Source: 55-13 sp964501275
GTDB lineage: Bacteria > Armatimonadota > Fimbriimonadia > Fimbriimonadales > Fimbriimonadaceae
Assembly (NCBI GenBank): GCA_964501275.1
Contig: CAZCSP010000009.1
Span: forward strand, 62,001 to 126,000
Length of the DNA: 64,000 nucleotides
Direction: 5' to 3'
The stretch's first letter is position 1. Each line of letters starts with the position of its first letter. The notes beneath the pieces were generated by a model that did no database searches, was not told the origin of the DNA, and saw nothing but the letters and a program-made list of their open reading frames with translations. Positions 1 through 7,915 of the stretch are shown one piece after another. Made by a program: the position numbers and the translations under genes.

Positions 1-447
1 GCGGGAACTGCCCAAGTAGCTGAGAGTGATGACGCTGGCGTCGTCGTTCAGCAGAGGTTCCAGGGCGCGGCAGAGTCGGACCAGGGAGAAGGCGGAGGCG
101 TTCATCGCGACCTGGAAGTCCTCCAGCGTGGTGTCGATGAAGCGGCCGGTCAACGCCTCTTTGGGAGCGTAGCCGACGCTGTGGACCAGGAAATCGAGCT
201 TGCCGTACTTTGATTTCACCTGCTCGGCAAGGCGGTCGAACTCGTCCTCGTTCAGGAAGTCGATCAGAAACGGGTCGAACCGCTCCCGGTCGGCGACCAG
301 CTTGTTGACGCCTTCCGCCAACCGCTCGTTCTGCGCCCCGATCCCCACGGTAGCGCCGTGCTGGTTGGCCAAGTCGGCAATCGCCCAGCCGATGGAGTTC
401 TTGTTGGTGACGTTGAGGACCAGGCCCTTCTTTCCCGCGAGAAGCAT
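1..447 (-). CDS. fabI: Enoyl-[acyl-carrier-protein] reductase FabI, N-terminal part (runs off left edge)
   Basis: This is the first 149 codons of a FabI-type short-chain reductase, which performs the last reduction of the type II fatty-acid elongation cycle with NAD(P)H. The frame is open from the ATG at 447 to the window edge. The N-terminal nucleotide-binding region begins LLAGKKGLVLNVTNKNSIGW, close to FabI. HSVGYAP at residues 89-95 and LSYLG at 142-146 (the first conserved FabI Tyr) are diagnostic. The second catalytic Tyr and Lys lie beyond the edge. A TAAACT box ends 7 nt before the ATG, so the mRNA may be leaderless. The end is truncated by the window, not by mutation. Confidence 0.93.
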   Translation of the reverse strand, partial: MLLAGKKGLVLNVTNKNSIGWAIADLANQHGATVGIGAQNERLAEGVNKLVADRERFDPFLIDFLNEDEFDRLAEQVKSKYGKLDFLVHSVGYAPKEALTGRFIDTTLEDFQVAMNASAFSLVRLCRALEPLLNDDASVITLSYLGSSR

Positions 448-454
448 GGGGGAC

Positions 455-484
455 AGTTTAGCACCCCTCGGCTTGGCCTAGAAT
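455..484. promoter_or_regulatory. Divergent -10 boxes for fabI and the zinc-ribbon gene
   Basis: Minus strand: TAAACT at 460-455, ending 7 nt before the fabI ATG. Plus strand: TAGAAT at 479-484, ending 6 nt before the ATG at 491. Neither has a convincing -35. The spacing would put transcription starts at or next to the start codons. Confidence 0.5.
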
Positions 485-490
485 GGGGAT

Positions 491-832
491 ATGTATGCCT
501 ACCTGCTATTCGACATGATCCGTAACCCGGCTCCCTCTCAAGGCGATATTCGCGGGAAGGTGGAGTCGGCGGTCATCCCGCTGGAGACTCGCCTGGACTA
601 CTTGGAACTGGCCTGCGCGGGCCTTTGGAAAATCTTGAAGGAGAAGCATGGCTACACCGATGAAGAGTTGGTCGCATCCATTCAGGAGGTCGATGCGATG
701 GATGGCAAGGTAGACGGCAAGATCGGAAGGGTTAGCCGTTCCTGCCCCCACTGCCACCGCAAGCTCCTCACCCGAGACTCCCCTAAATGCTCTTGGTGCG
801 GAGGTGCCTTGGGACACCGCCCGCTGGGATAG
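491..832 (+). CDS. Small protein with C-terminal zinc ribbon
   Basis: A 113-residue protein of unknown function. Residues 1-70 are predicted mostly helical. The C-terminus has paired cysteines (CPHC at 85-88 and CSWC at 100-103), a typical four-cysteine zinc ribbon. There is no signal peptide, so it is probably cytoplasmic. It is transcribed away from fabI across a 43-bp gap, and the -10 box TAGAAT sits 6 nt before the ATG with no Shine-Dalgarno. I do not recognise a named family for the N-terminal part. Confidence 0.72.
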   Translation: MYAYLLFDMIRNPAPSQGDIRGKVESAVIPLETRLDYLELACAGLWKILKEKHGYTDEELVASIQEVDAMDGKVDGKIGRVSRSCPHCHRKLLTRDSPKCSWCGGALGHRPLG

Positions 833-994
833 GACAAGGCTCGCAAATGGTTCTCGCCTGCCTCCACACATCGACCTTGCACGGCGTCATGGTGAGCGAG
901 AGCGGCCCGCGTGTTTTGTTTTTCAGAGCGTTTTATGCCGCGGAGTCGAACCATCTCACCCGTATGTAGGTTGGAATGAAACTACAGATAGGTG

Positions 995-1062
995 ACGTCC
1001 TTCGACTCGCGACCAGCCATCGGTTCAGCAAGAAGCTTGTTCTGGCTCGCTCAGGATGACGC
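995..1062. repeat. Dispersed repeat, copy 1 (CCTTCGACT...GCTCAGGATGAC type)
   Basis: An intergenic stretch whose ends read GTCCTTCGACTCGCGAC and GCTCGCTCAGGATGACG. A diverged second copy is at 31738-31803, in the same orientation and with the same end words. The rest of the 833-1084 gap shows no gene or terminator that I can support. Confidence 0.6.
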
Positions 1063-1084
1063 CGTGCGAAGGTGTGTTCCCCTA

Positions 1085-1348
1085 CTACTTCGACCAGACC
1101 TTCTTGAAGATAAAGATCAGCACGAGGGCTCCGATGGTGGCGCCGATGATCGACCCAATCATGCCGCCGCCGCCCTGTGTTCCCAGAATGTTCTGCATGA
1201 TAAACCCGACTAGCACCGAACCCGCGATGCCGAGAAGGATGGTCAGGAGGCAGCCCTTAGGCTCGCCCTTGTCTCCGGGAGAGATGGCCTTCGCCAAGAT
1301 TCCTGCAAGTCCGCCCACAACGATCCACCAGATGATTCCGTTTTCCAT
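1085..1348 (-). CDS. GlsB/YeaQ/YmgE family membrane protein
   Basis: An 87-residue integral membrane protein of the transglycosylase-associated (YeaQ/GlsB) family, often linked to stress response but of unknown biochemical role. Three hydrophobic helices are visible at about residues 4-22, 34-53 and 62-82. The family hallmarks are the N-terminal IIWWIVVGGLAGILAK, a Gly-rich loop at 57-62 and the closing GATIGALVLIFI. The length is normal for the family. It is monocistronic, with the neighbour on its 5' side facing away. Confidence 0.88.
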   Translation of the reverse strand: MENGIIWWIVVGGLAGILAKAISPGDKGEPKGCLLTILLGIAGSVLVGFIMQNILGTQGGGGMIGSIIGATIGALVLIFIFKKVWSK

Positions 1349-1402
1349 AACATCTGTTAGGATTGCGATCCGCGCAAAAGGGTTTCAAGTACCTAGGACG
1401 GG

Positions 1403-1408
1403 CATAAT
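1403..1408 (+). promoter_or_regulatory. -10 box CATAAT for the APH-fold kinase
   Basis: CATAAT ends 6 nt before the GTG start at 1415. This fits a leaderless mRNA like those proposed for several other genes here. No clear -35 is visible. Confidence 0.45.
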
Positions 1409-1414
1409 CGGAGG

Positions 1415-2395
1415 GTGGTTTCAAGCGAGGAGTTTGCGACTCTCTCCTATGAGGAGCAGGTTGCCCGGCTGCAATCGTTGGGCGAACGGGCCCTGGCGCA
1501 TTTTGAAGTGGAGCTAGTTGAGATCAAACCGCTGGCCCACTTCGAGAACACCAGCTTCTACATCAAGACAGCCACGGGCGAAGAGTTCAACCTCCGCATT
1601 AGCCGCCCCGGACAGCAATCTCGGACCACGCTTCAAAGCGAGATCGAATTCCTGGCCGCCTTACGAGCCGAGCGCTTTCGCGTTCCCGAACCATACCAAA
1701 ACCGGATCGTCCAAGCAGGGGCAGACGGCGTTCCCGAGGAGCGCAACGTGGTCCTATTCCGCTGGATGCACGGTGAGTTCCTGCGTGACCGACTGACCCC
1801 GGTCGAGGCTCGCCTGATCGGGCAGACCATGGCCCACCTCCACGACTTCGCCGCACGGTGGCAACGTCCGGCCAACTTCCAAAGGGCAAACCTCCACGAT
1901 TGGGCGCTGACAGAGAGAAAGCCCAGCCGCATCGACCACCCCATCGAAGGCCTGCCGGAAGAAGACCGCTTACTCCTGTTGGAACTGGACCAGCAAGCAC
2001 GAAATCTGTTGCGAAGCCTCCCGAAAACCCCGGAAACCTTCGGCCTGATCCACTCCGACCTCCATGTTGGCAACGTGCTGGTAGAAGACGGGAACCTAAA
2101 CGTGATCGACTTCGATGACACCGGATTTGGCTTCCTCTACTACGACTTCGGGGCGGCGCTCGGCTTCCACCTGTTGGAACCTCTCTATGAGCCGATTCGC
2201 GAGTCGATGTTAGCGGGCTATGATGAGGTGAGGCCGTTGCCGCCGAACACTCGTGAACTACTGGATTCCTTCATAAAAGTTCGCATGACGGGCGTAAGTC
2301 GTTGGATAATGGATCGGGTCGATAATCCTCGACTGAAAGACACGGGGCCGTCTTGGGTCCACGGCTTTTGCGAGGGGATGCGAACTCTGGATTGA
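1415..2395 (+). CDS. Phosphotransferase of the APH / SrkA kinase fold
   Basis: A 326-residue protein kinase-like phosphotransferase (APH family, Pfam APH), resembling SrkA/YihE-type and homoserine-kinase-like enzymes. The N-lobe carries an ordered nucleotide-binding region. The catalytic loop HSDLHVGN is at 213-220 and the metal-binding IDFDD at 231-235, so the active site looks intact. The substrate cannot be read from sequence; a stress-related Ser/Thr kinase or a small-molecule kinase are both possible. The GTG start follows a -10 box by 6 nt, and no better start exists downstream before conserved sequence. Confidence 0.82.
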   Translation: MVSSEEFATLSYEEQVARLQSLGERALAHFEVELVEIKPLAHFENTSFYIKTATGEEFNLRISRPGQQSRTTLQSEIEFLAALRAERFRVPEPYQNRIVQAGADGVPEERNVVLFRWMHGEFLRDRLTPVEARLIGQTMAHLHDFAARWQRPANFQRANLHDWALTERKPSRIDHPIEGLPEEDRLLLLELDQQARNLLRSLPKTPETFGLIHSDLHVGNVLVEDGNLNVIDFDDTGFGFLYYDFGAALGFHLLEPLYEPIRESMLAGYDEVRPLPPNTRELLDSFIKVRMTGVSRWIMDRVDNPRLKDTGPSWVHGFCEGMRTLD

Positions 2396-2460
2396 TGTGA
2401 ACATCTTTTGACCAACTGCGTCGGAACCAAACAACTACCCTCGCGAGGTATGCACTTATC

Positions 2461-3726
2461 ATGAAACTTCATCGGTCGCTTCTGAGCGTCTCCTTGGCGC
2501 TCCTTGCGGTCTTTGCGATTGCACAGACCCCTCCTACCAATCCGCCCGCCAACCAGGCGCCTGGCTCTCGCGTACTGACTTCGGAGCAGAAAGCAGAAGT
2601 CCTGAAGGCTCTGGAGGACGTGATGGTCAACCGGGCTTTCGTTCCCGGCTTAGATCTCACTAAGTGGCCGGAATACATCGGAAAGCACCAGGAAGACCTG
2701 GATAAGTCGGAGACCGAGGCCGACCTGACCCGCACGGTCAACCGGGCCCTCCGAGATTTCGGCATCAGCCACATCCGATTCCTCACTCCTCGTCAGGCAG
2801 AGACCCGTGTCCGCACCAGCGTCATCAGCATCGGCGTAACCGCACGAGCGGAGAATAACACGCTGGTCGTGACCAATGTCGCCCCGGAAAGCCCTGCCGC
2901 GACGGCCGGGATCAAGCAAGGCGATGTGATCACCCTGGTAGATGGCAAGACTCCCGAGAACCCCTCCGTCCTAACCGGCGAAGTGGACACCGAAGTAAAG
3001 CTCAAAGTCAAGTCGGGAGAGGAAGAGAGAGAGCTGACGGTGAAGCGTGCCCGCGTCTCCACCGCCCGCCCTGAGACCTTGACTTGGGTGGACGAAGAAA
3101 CGGCGATTCTGCGCATTTGGACGTTTAGCAACGGATACAACCGAGCCAACATCGAAAAACTGATGAAAGAGGCCAATGCGAAGGCAAAGCATGTGATCGT
3201 CGACCTGCGAAACAACGGCGGCGGAGCCGTCAACAACCTACAGCATCTGCTCAGCCTATTCGTCAAGCCGGATACCGACATTGGCACGTTCATCAGCCGA
3301 AACACCGTTCGCGATTTCGAGAAAGAGAACACGCCTTCGACGGACCCAATCGTGATCGCCGCGGCGGCGAAGAATAAGTATCGAACCCGCGCCGTAAGGG
3401 ATATCGAACCGTTCAAAGGCAAAGTCGCTGTGCTCATCAACCGTGGCTCGGCCAGCGCCTCGGAGATTTTCGCAACTGGTCTTCGTGAGGCCATCGGAGC
3501 ACCGATCATCGGCGCCAAGTCGGCAGGAGCCGTCCTCGCCTCCGTCTTTGCAAGACTCCCGCAGGGTTTCCAAATCCAGCACCCGGTGAGCGACTACGTC
3601 TCGATCAAGGGCGTCCGCCTGGAAAAAAATCCCATCGTCCCCGACGAAGAGGTCACCGCTCCCGCATCTGACGGGAAGGATGCGGTGGTTGAGAAAGCCG
3701 TCGAAAAGCTGAAGTCCGCCAAGTAG
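2461..3726 (+). CDS. Secreted S41 family peptidase with PDZ domain
   Basis: A 421-residue tail-specific-protease-like protein. A Sec signal peptide covers residues 1-21, followed by a Pro-rich linker. A PDZ domain spans about 118-198 and the S41 core about 205-400. LRNNGGG at 249-255 and RGSASASE at 328-335 carry the expected substrate-binding loop and nucleophile Ser (about 332). The CtpA-type GKG lysine position is Ala357 (GAKSAGAV), which resembles the TAGAV variant of tricorn/IRBP-like S41 members. It is therefore an extracytoplasmic protease, but probably not of the Ser-Lys CtpA subtype. Confidence 0.85.
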   Translation: MKLHRSLLSVSLALLAVFAIAQTPPTNPPANQAPGSRVLTSEQKAEVLKALEDVMVNRAFVPGLDLTKWPEYIGKHQEDLDKSETEADLTRTVNRALRDFGISHIRFLTPRQAETRVRTSVISIGVTARAENNTLVVTNVAPESPAATAGIKQGDVITLVDGKTPENPSVLTGEVDTEVKLKVKSGEEERELTVKRARVSTARPETLTWVDEETAILRIWTFSNGYNRANIEKLMKEANAKAKHVIVDLRNNGGGAVNNLQHLLSLFVKPDTDIGTFISRNTVRDFEKENTPSTDPIVIAAAAKNKYRTRAVRDIEPFKGKVAVLINRGSASASEIFATGLREAIGAPIIGAKSAGAVLASVFARLPQGFQIQHPVSDYVSIKGVRLEKNPIVPDEEVTAPASDGKDAVVEKAVEKLKSAK

Positions 3727-3734
3727 CCGCCATT

Positions 3735-3766
3735 GCTCCGCCCCCTCCCATAGGAAGGGGCGGAGC
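3735..3766 (+). terminator. GC-rich hairpin after the S41 peptidase gene
   Basis: GCTCCGCCCC at 3735-3744 pairs perfectly with GGGGCGGAGC at 3757-3766, with a 12-nt loop. It starts 8 nt after the stop codon. No U-run follows, so it may act as a transcript-stabilising hairpin rather than a strict intrinsic terminator. Confidence 0.55.
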
Positions 3767-3896
3767 GCTTGTAGTCGCCGCGATACTTGTATCTGAGAAG
3801 AGATCGGCCTTTTGCCGCTCTTGGGGTGGGTGAGCTGGTTTCGTTGTGCTTCTGATCGAGGTCTACCCTTCTCTGCGCACCAGACTATGGGCAACT

Positions 3897-3970
3897 CTTC
3901 GGCGGTCCTCTGCGGCTTCGGTGGTGCCATCGGCGCCCCATTCAATGAACCACCGAAGGGGTCGCCGCAA
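3897..3970. repeat. Degenerate 10-bp-word inverted repeat (eroded copy)
   Basis: The left arm has about 10-bp words (TTCGGCGGTC, CTCTGCGG, TTCGGTGG). The right arm has AACCACCGAA and GTCGCCGC. It matches the better preserved element at 28684-28826 but is shorter and less symmetric. In the rest of the 3767-4179 gap I see no gene, promoter or RNA that I can support. Confidence 0.5.
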
Positions 3971-4179
3971 ATAGAAATGCCTCGTGCAAACCCAAAGCAT
4001 GCAGTTTGCATACGATTAAGCTAACCGTGACCTAATCGGATCAAAGCCTCCCTTGAGGTCTTTCCTTTTGAAAAGACCATCGTCCAAGTTCTCGGCAATA
4101 GCCCAGGCACGAACCATCTTGGGCCTACAGGTTGGTTCCAATTATAAGCTCTGGCCTACCTTGTTTCCTCGGCAGGCCT

Positions 4180-4944
4180 TCAGCCAAGTTGCTTGATCAC
4201 ATCCCGAGGGTGGTCGGTGATAATGAAGTTAACTTTAAGCGACTTTAGGCGATCTACCTGTGGGCCGGGGGGCACCGTCCAGACGAAGACCGGGACTTTG
4301 CGTTCGTGGGCCGCTTTCACCAGTTCGGGCGTGACGTTGAGGAACTGGAACCCCACGCCATCCGCCCCCAGTTCTTTCGCCCGATCCAGCGTGGCTTCAT
4401 AGTCTTCTGGCTTGAGCGCCTTGCCGACCAGCCAGACCGAGAAGTAGCGCGAATCCAGCTGCTCTGTCTTCTGGATGTGGTCCTCGCCAAAGGAGAAGAC
4501 AATGGACTGGTCCCGCATGTTTTGACTGTTCAGGTGATCCAGCATCTTCTTCTCAATACCATCGCCGCTCTTGATCTCCACGACCAGAACGATCCGATCC
4601 TTGGTGACCTTGGTGAGGTCCGACAGACTTGGAATGCCCGCCGCTTGCATCGTCGCCCAAGGGGTCTTAGCGACTTCGCCCTTGAGGGAAGTGGTGCGGT
4701 CCAACGTCTTGTCGTGCATCACCACCATCTCGCCGTCCTGGCTGAGGTAGATGTCGCACTCGGTGGCGTTAGCCTTGCAGGCGATGGCCTCCTCAAAACT
4801 GGGAAGCGTGTTCTCCGGCTTGTAAGCCGCCGCCCCCCGATGCCCGATCACCAGGGTCCGGTTCCAGGACTCGGCAATGATCGCTTTGGTGCTGGGTTTT
4901 TCGCTGGCCATCATCGCGATGGCCCCTAGGATACATAAGGTCAT
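4180..4944 (-). CDS. Glycerophosphodiester phosphodiesterase
   Basis: A 254-residue GDPD-family enzyme that hydrolyses glycerophosphodiesters to glycerol-3-phosphate and an alcohol. The signature HRGAAAYKPENT is at 35-46, metal ligands E62 and D64 are in ATECDIYL, and His77 is in VMHDKTLDRTT. The C-terminal barrel strands (VPVFVWTV, FIITDHP) are present. The N-terminus is a short hydrophobic stretch ahead of residue 13, possibly a weak signal or anchor. The start lies 3 nt after the stop of the pseudopilin-like gene, so the two are co-transcribed. Confidence 0.9.
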   Translation of the reverse strand: MTLCILGAIAMMASEKPSTKAIIAESWNRTLVIGHRGAAAYKPENTLPSFEEAIACKANATECDIYLSQDGEMVVMHDKTLDRTTSLKGEVAKTPWATMQAAGIPSLSDLTKVTKDRIVLVVEIKSGDGIEKKMLDHLNSQNMRDQSIVFSFGEDHIQKTEQLDSRYFSVWLVGKALKPEDYEATLDRAKELGADGVGFQFLNVTPELVKAAHERKVPVFVWTVPPGPQVDRLKSLKVNFIITDHPRDVIKQLG

Positions 4945-4947
4945 AGC

Positions 4948-5790
4948 TTAGTTTTCCTGATAAGTACAGAGCGCCGCCGACCAACTTTGGTTGTTGGGCA
5001 ACTGGCTGCAGGATGGGTTCAGGGCTTTCTTGCCTTCCATGGATTCAAGCCAGACCGCCTTTCTGTACTTCGCATGGCCATCGAGCATGACGAAGGGGGC
5101 TCCATCGTTGTGGCGGGTTGCAATCTGAGCGAAGATCTGATTCCAGTTCGTTCCGCCCGGCTCAAAGTATGGAGCGTTATTATCGTTCCAGATGTTCCCG
5201 TCTGTGTCGTCCCCGGCGCCCTTGGCAAAGGAGAACATGACCTTGTCGGAAACGGTTCTCCATGTGGAGGCGTTGGAGGAGCTATTGGTGACGCCACCCG
5301 ACTGGCCATCGAAGCCGAAGTTGTGCAAGAGTTCGTCGTTTCTCGCATAATGGCCCATGATGACCGGGCGAACGGCTCCCCCGATGGCCATCCCCTCAGG
5401 CACATTTGTCCAGAAAGTGCCCGTCACGCCGGGATCGCCGGGAATCGGATTGCCACTGTTCCCATTGTCGGTTAGGTTTAGTCCGACGAAATTGCGTTGG
5501 ACCGGTCGCGGAGAGCCGGATGCGGGGTCCAGAAAGATGTCGATATTCTTGGTGTAGGGCAGGAGGTCGATATGCATGTCCCACCACTTCCGGCCAATCA
5601 CATCGTCCCAATCTCCCATGTAGAGAAACGTTGCGGTGCCCAGCTGCTTCAGGTTGCTCAGAGCCGAGGTCTTCTTGGCGGCGGCTTTTGCCTGGGCAAA
5701 AACGGGGAAGAGGATGGCGGCAAGGATCGCGATGATGGCGATCACGACAAGGAGTTCGATAAGGGTGAATGCGTTCTGTCTGCGCTCCAT
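4948..5790 (-). CDS. Prepilin-type N-terminal cleavage/methylation protein (DUF1559-like, H-X9-DG)
   Basis: A 280-residue pseudopilin-like secreted protein. A short basic leader (MERRQNA) precedes the type IV prepilin motif FTLIELLVVIAIIAILAA from residue 8, with Glu at +5 after the predicted cleavage before Phe8. The exported domain ends with H227, nine residues, then D237-G238. This H-X9-DG element is typical of the large families in Planctomycetota, Verrucomicrobiota and Armatimonadota. It is probably processed by PilD and displayed or secreted through a type II/IV pilus-like machine; pilC lies 0.5 kb away. It forms an operon with the downstream GDPD gene. A CATAGT box ends 7 nt before the ATG. 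Confidence 0.9.
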   Translation of the reverse strand: MERRQNAFTLIELLVVIAIIAILAAILFPVFAQAKAAAKKTSALSNLKQLGTATFLYMGDWDDVIGRKWWDMHIDLLPYTKNIDIFLDPASGSPRPVQRNFVGLNLTDNGNSGNPIPGDPGVTGTFWTNVPEGMAIGGAVRPVIMGHYARNDELLHNFGFDGQSGGVTNSSSNASTWRTVSDKVMFSFAKGAGDDTDGNIWNDNNAPYFEPGGTNWNQIFAQIATRHNDGAPFVMLDGHAKYRKAVWLESMEGKKALNPSCSQLPNNQSWSAALCTYQEN

Positions 5791-5797
5791 ACTGGGG

Positions 5798-5803
5798 ACT
5801 ATG
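5798..5803 (-). promoter_or_regulatory. -10-like box CATAGT for the pseudopilin/GDPD operon
   Basis: On the minus strand CATAGT ends 7 nt before the ATG at 5790, the leaderless spacing seen elsewhere in the window. The -35 is not obvious. Confidence 0.35.
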
Positions 5804-5923
5804 CGGCTCTCACATTAAGGCAAGGTTGTCCTGACGCCTACCTTTACAGACTCTTAACAGGTTTTGCCTAACCATCCAAGCCAAGTTCCGACGACTTTCG
5901 CTCAACAAACAGAGACAGCATCG

Positions 5924-6178
5924 TCAACGCCTCGATAACCTCGTCCGGGTTCCTGAACGTTTGGATCTCTCAGGGATTTCAACGGAGAATGCTCCAGGCA
6001 ACTCCTGCATCAGGGGCAGGTCCGAGTTTCGACCTCCCAGGATGTCGATGCAAAGGTCGATGCAGTCGGAACATACGGCGCCCTGCAGGCCCACGATCAT
6101 CTTTCGGACCTTCTCTTTGTCCTTCCCACACAGCCCACATTGGCTCCGGGCCGCCACCGATCCAAACCCTAGTTTCAT
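5924..6178 (-). CDS. Standalone ClpX-type C4 zinc-finger protein, probably frameshifted near the C-terminus
   Basis: An 84-residue protein whose first 47 residues match the ClpX N-terminal zinc-binding domain: CGLC at 14-17 and CSDC at 36-39, then the DLCIDIL helix. In ClpX this domain dimerises and recruits adaptors and substrates. Here the AAA+ ATPase is absent. After residue 70 the reading runs into a basic, unnatural-looking tail (KRSGTRTRLSRR). In another frame the DNA continues as NPDEVIEALTMLSLFVERK and stops about 30 codons on. Skipping two bases in a GAGAGA run (about 5973-5980) would join them. A perfect TATAAT lies 6 nt before the ATG. Confidence 0.75.
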   Translation of the reverse strand: MKLGFGSVAARSQCGLCGKDKEKVRKMIVGLQGAVCSDCIDLCIDILGGRNSDLPLMQELPGAFSVEIPERSKRSGTRTRLSRR

Positions 6179-6184
6179 AGGAGC

Positions 6185-6190
6185 ATTATA
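6185..6190 (-). promoter_or_regulatory. Consensus -10 TATAAT, leaderless spacing
   Basis: On the minus strand a perfect TATAAT ends 6 nt before the ATG at 6178. This is the best -10 match in the window. There is no room for a Shine-Dalgarno leader. Confidence 0.6.
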
Positions 6191-6340
6191 AGGCAGGTCT
6201 CTCTGAAGGTTGGGAGTCGCTTTGATCTCGGCTTACCTTCTCGATGTCGCCTATGACCTATCCGTCGCTCTCTCCTCGCGGAAGGAGTGTGCAAAAATCT
6301 TGGACAACTTGCCTTGAATCTCCGTCTAGCACATTAACCG

Positions 6341-7633
6341 ATGCCTTCTTTTGAATACACCGCCATCGACGCCCACGGGAAACCTGAATCCGGGATGGTT
6401 CTTGGTATCTCCTTGGCGGATGCCGTGCAGCAGTTGGGGGAGAAGGGGTTGCGCGTGGAGAGGATCAACGTGGCTCAGTTCCTGGGCGATCCCTTGGCAA
6501 ACGAGGCCCCGAGAGAGCAGGCTGCGGTTCCGGTGCCGCCAGTGGCCTCCGAGGGGCTCCGCGAGCCTCCTCCTACCGAAGCCCGCTCCTATGTCTCAAC
6601 GAGTGTGGTTGGCCCGTTGGTGGGGCAGGTTGGGCTGGAGCATCTCATGTTCTTCTTCCGCCAGTTTGCGGCGATGGTGGAGGCGGGGATCCCGATGGTC
6701 AATACCCTGGAGACCGTCGGCAAGCAGACCCGCGACCTTCGTCTGAAGAATGTCATCGGTGAAATGAAGGGCCATGTGCTGGAGGGGCGGCCGATCACGG
6801 CGGGGATGCAACGGTATCCCGAAATCTTCTCGCCGCTCCAAGTCAGTCTGATTCGGGTTGGCGAGGAGGGTGGGTTTTTAGCCCAGGCCAGTCGCCAGGT
6901 GGCCGACTACATCGAGCAGGACATCCGCATCCGTAATACCTACAAGCGCGCCCTCTTCATGCCGAAGGCAACCGTCATCGGCTCCATCGTCATCATCCTT
7001 TCCGCCAACTTCATCATCTCCTGGCTGACTGGCGGGAAAGGGCAAGGCATCGACTCGCCCCTCACCACCGCCGCCGTCTGGATGGTCCTCGGCCCAATCC
7101 TGATCGGGCTGTTCCTGTTCTTCCGCATCGGCCTCGCCAACCCGCGTATCAAGTACAACTGGGACCAATTCCTGCTGAAGGTGCCGTACCTGGGGCACAC
7201 GCTCCAGCAGTTTGCGATGGCGAAGTTTGGGCGGGCGTTTGGGGCGCTGTATTCCGGCGGCGTCTCCATGCCCAAAGCCATCCAACTCGCCGCCGACGCC
7301 TGCGGCAACGAATACCTCCGTGCCCAAATCCACCCGGCCTCGCGCAAGTTGGAAGGCGGCGACCGCATCACCGAGACGATGCAACAAACGCAAGCTTTCA
7401 CCTCCATCGTCATCGACATGATGAACACCGGCGAAGCCACCGGCAACCTGGACACCATGTTGACCAAAGTCGCCGACTACTATGAAGACGAAGCCGAGGT
7501 GCGCGCCCAGCAGCTAGGCAAGATCGTGGGCGTCGTCGCCCTGGTGGCCGTGGCGGTCTACGTCGGTTATGTGGTGATCACGTTCTATATGAAGCTGTTC
7601 GCGGGTGGGTATGGGGCGATGATGGAGGAGTAG
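6341..7633 (+). CDS. pilC: Type II secretion / type IV pilus inner-membrane platform protein (PilC/GspF)
   Basis: A 430-residue polytopic protein that forms the inner-membrane platform on which the assembly ATPase works in type IV pili or type II secretion. It starts with the small N-terminal domain (MPSFEYTAIDAHGK). A Pro-rich linker of about residues 60-100 is followed by two T2SSF repeats (about 105-230 and 305-425), each ending in hydrophobic helices. The repeats show typical FFRQFAAMVEAGIP and GALYSGGVSM segments. The assembly ATPase and other pilus genes are not in this window. It could handle the pseudopilin encoded at 4948-5790, though the two are on opposite strands. Confidence 0.92.
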   Translation: MPSFEYTAIDAHGKPESGMVLGISLADAVQQLGEKGLRVERINVAQFLGDPLANEAPREQAAVPVPPVASEGLREPPPTEARSYVSTSVVGPLVGQVGLEHLMFFFRQFAAMVEAGIPMVNTLETVGKQTRDLRLKNVIGEMKGHVLEGRPITAGMQRYPEIFSPLQVSLIRVGEEGGFLAQASRQVADYIEQDIRIRNTYKRALFMPKATVIGSIVIILSANFIISWLTGGKGQGIDSPLTTAAVWMVLGPILIGLFLFFRIGLANPRIKYNWDQFLLKVPYLGHTLQQFAMAKFGRAFGALYSGGVSMPKAIQLAADACGNEYLRAQIHPASRKLEGGDRITETMQQTQAFTSIVIDMMNTGEATGNLDTMLTKVADYYEDEAEVRAQQLGKIVGVVALVAVAVYVGYVVITFYMKLFAGGYGAMMEE

Positions 7634-7856
7634 GGGAGGGGAATGAGGAGAGAAGGGAAGGAAGTAAAGCGCCTGCGAGACCCATCTTAGTTGTTCTTCT
7701 CGCCACGAAGAAACCAATTACACAAAGGACCACCAAGAACCTGGGGATGTCCTTTGCGCTCTTTGTTTCTTTGCTTCTTGGCGGTTGAAGAGGAAAGAAG
7801 CCCCCGCCCTCCTGATCCCCTTCTTCCTTCTTTCCCTTTCCCCCTCCCATTAACCA
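7631..7856. repeat. Composite inverted word-repeat element (7-bp outer arms, 9-bp inner arms)
   Basis: The outer left arm at 7631-7667 is purine-rich with about 7-bp words (GGGGAAT, GAGGAGA, GAAGGGA). The outer right arm at 7805-7853 is pyrimidine-rich (TCCCCTT, CTTCCTT, CTTTCCC). The inner left arm at 7700-7740 has 9-bp words of the ACCACCAAG kind. The inner right arm at 7750-7788 has CTTTGCGCT, CTTTGTTTC and similar words. The whole gap between pilC and the DnaJ gene is filled by this element. Confidence 0.65.
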
Positions 7857-7915
7857 AGGCATAATAATTGCCTATCCTGTTTTATTTGGCCTCCGGCCTT
7901 TGATCTTCTTTGGAG

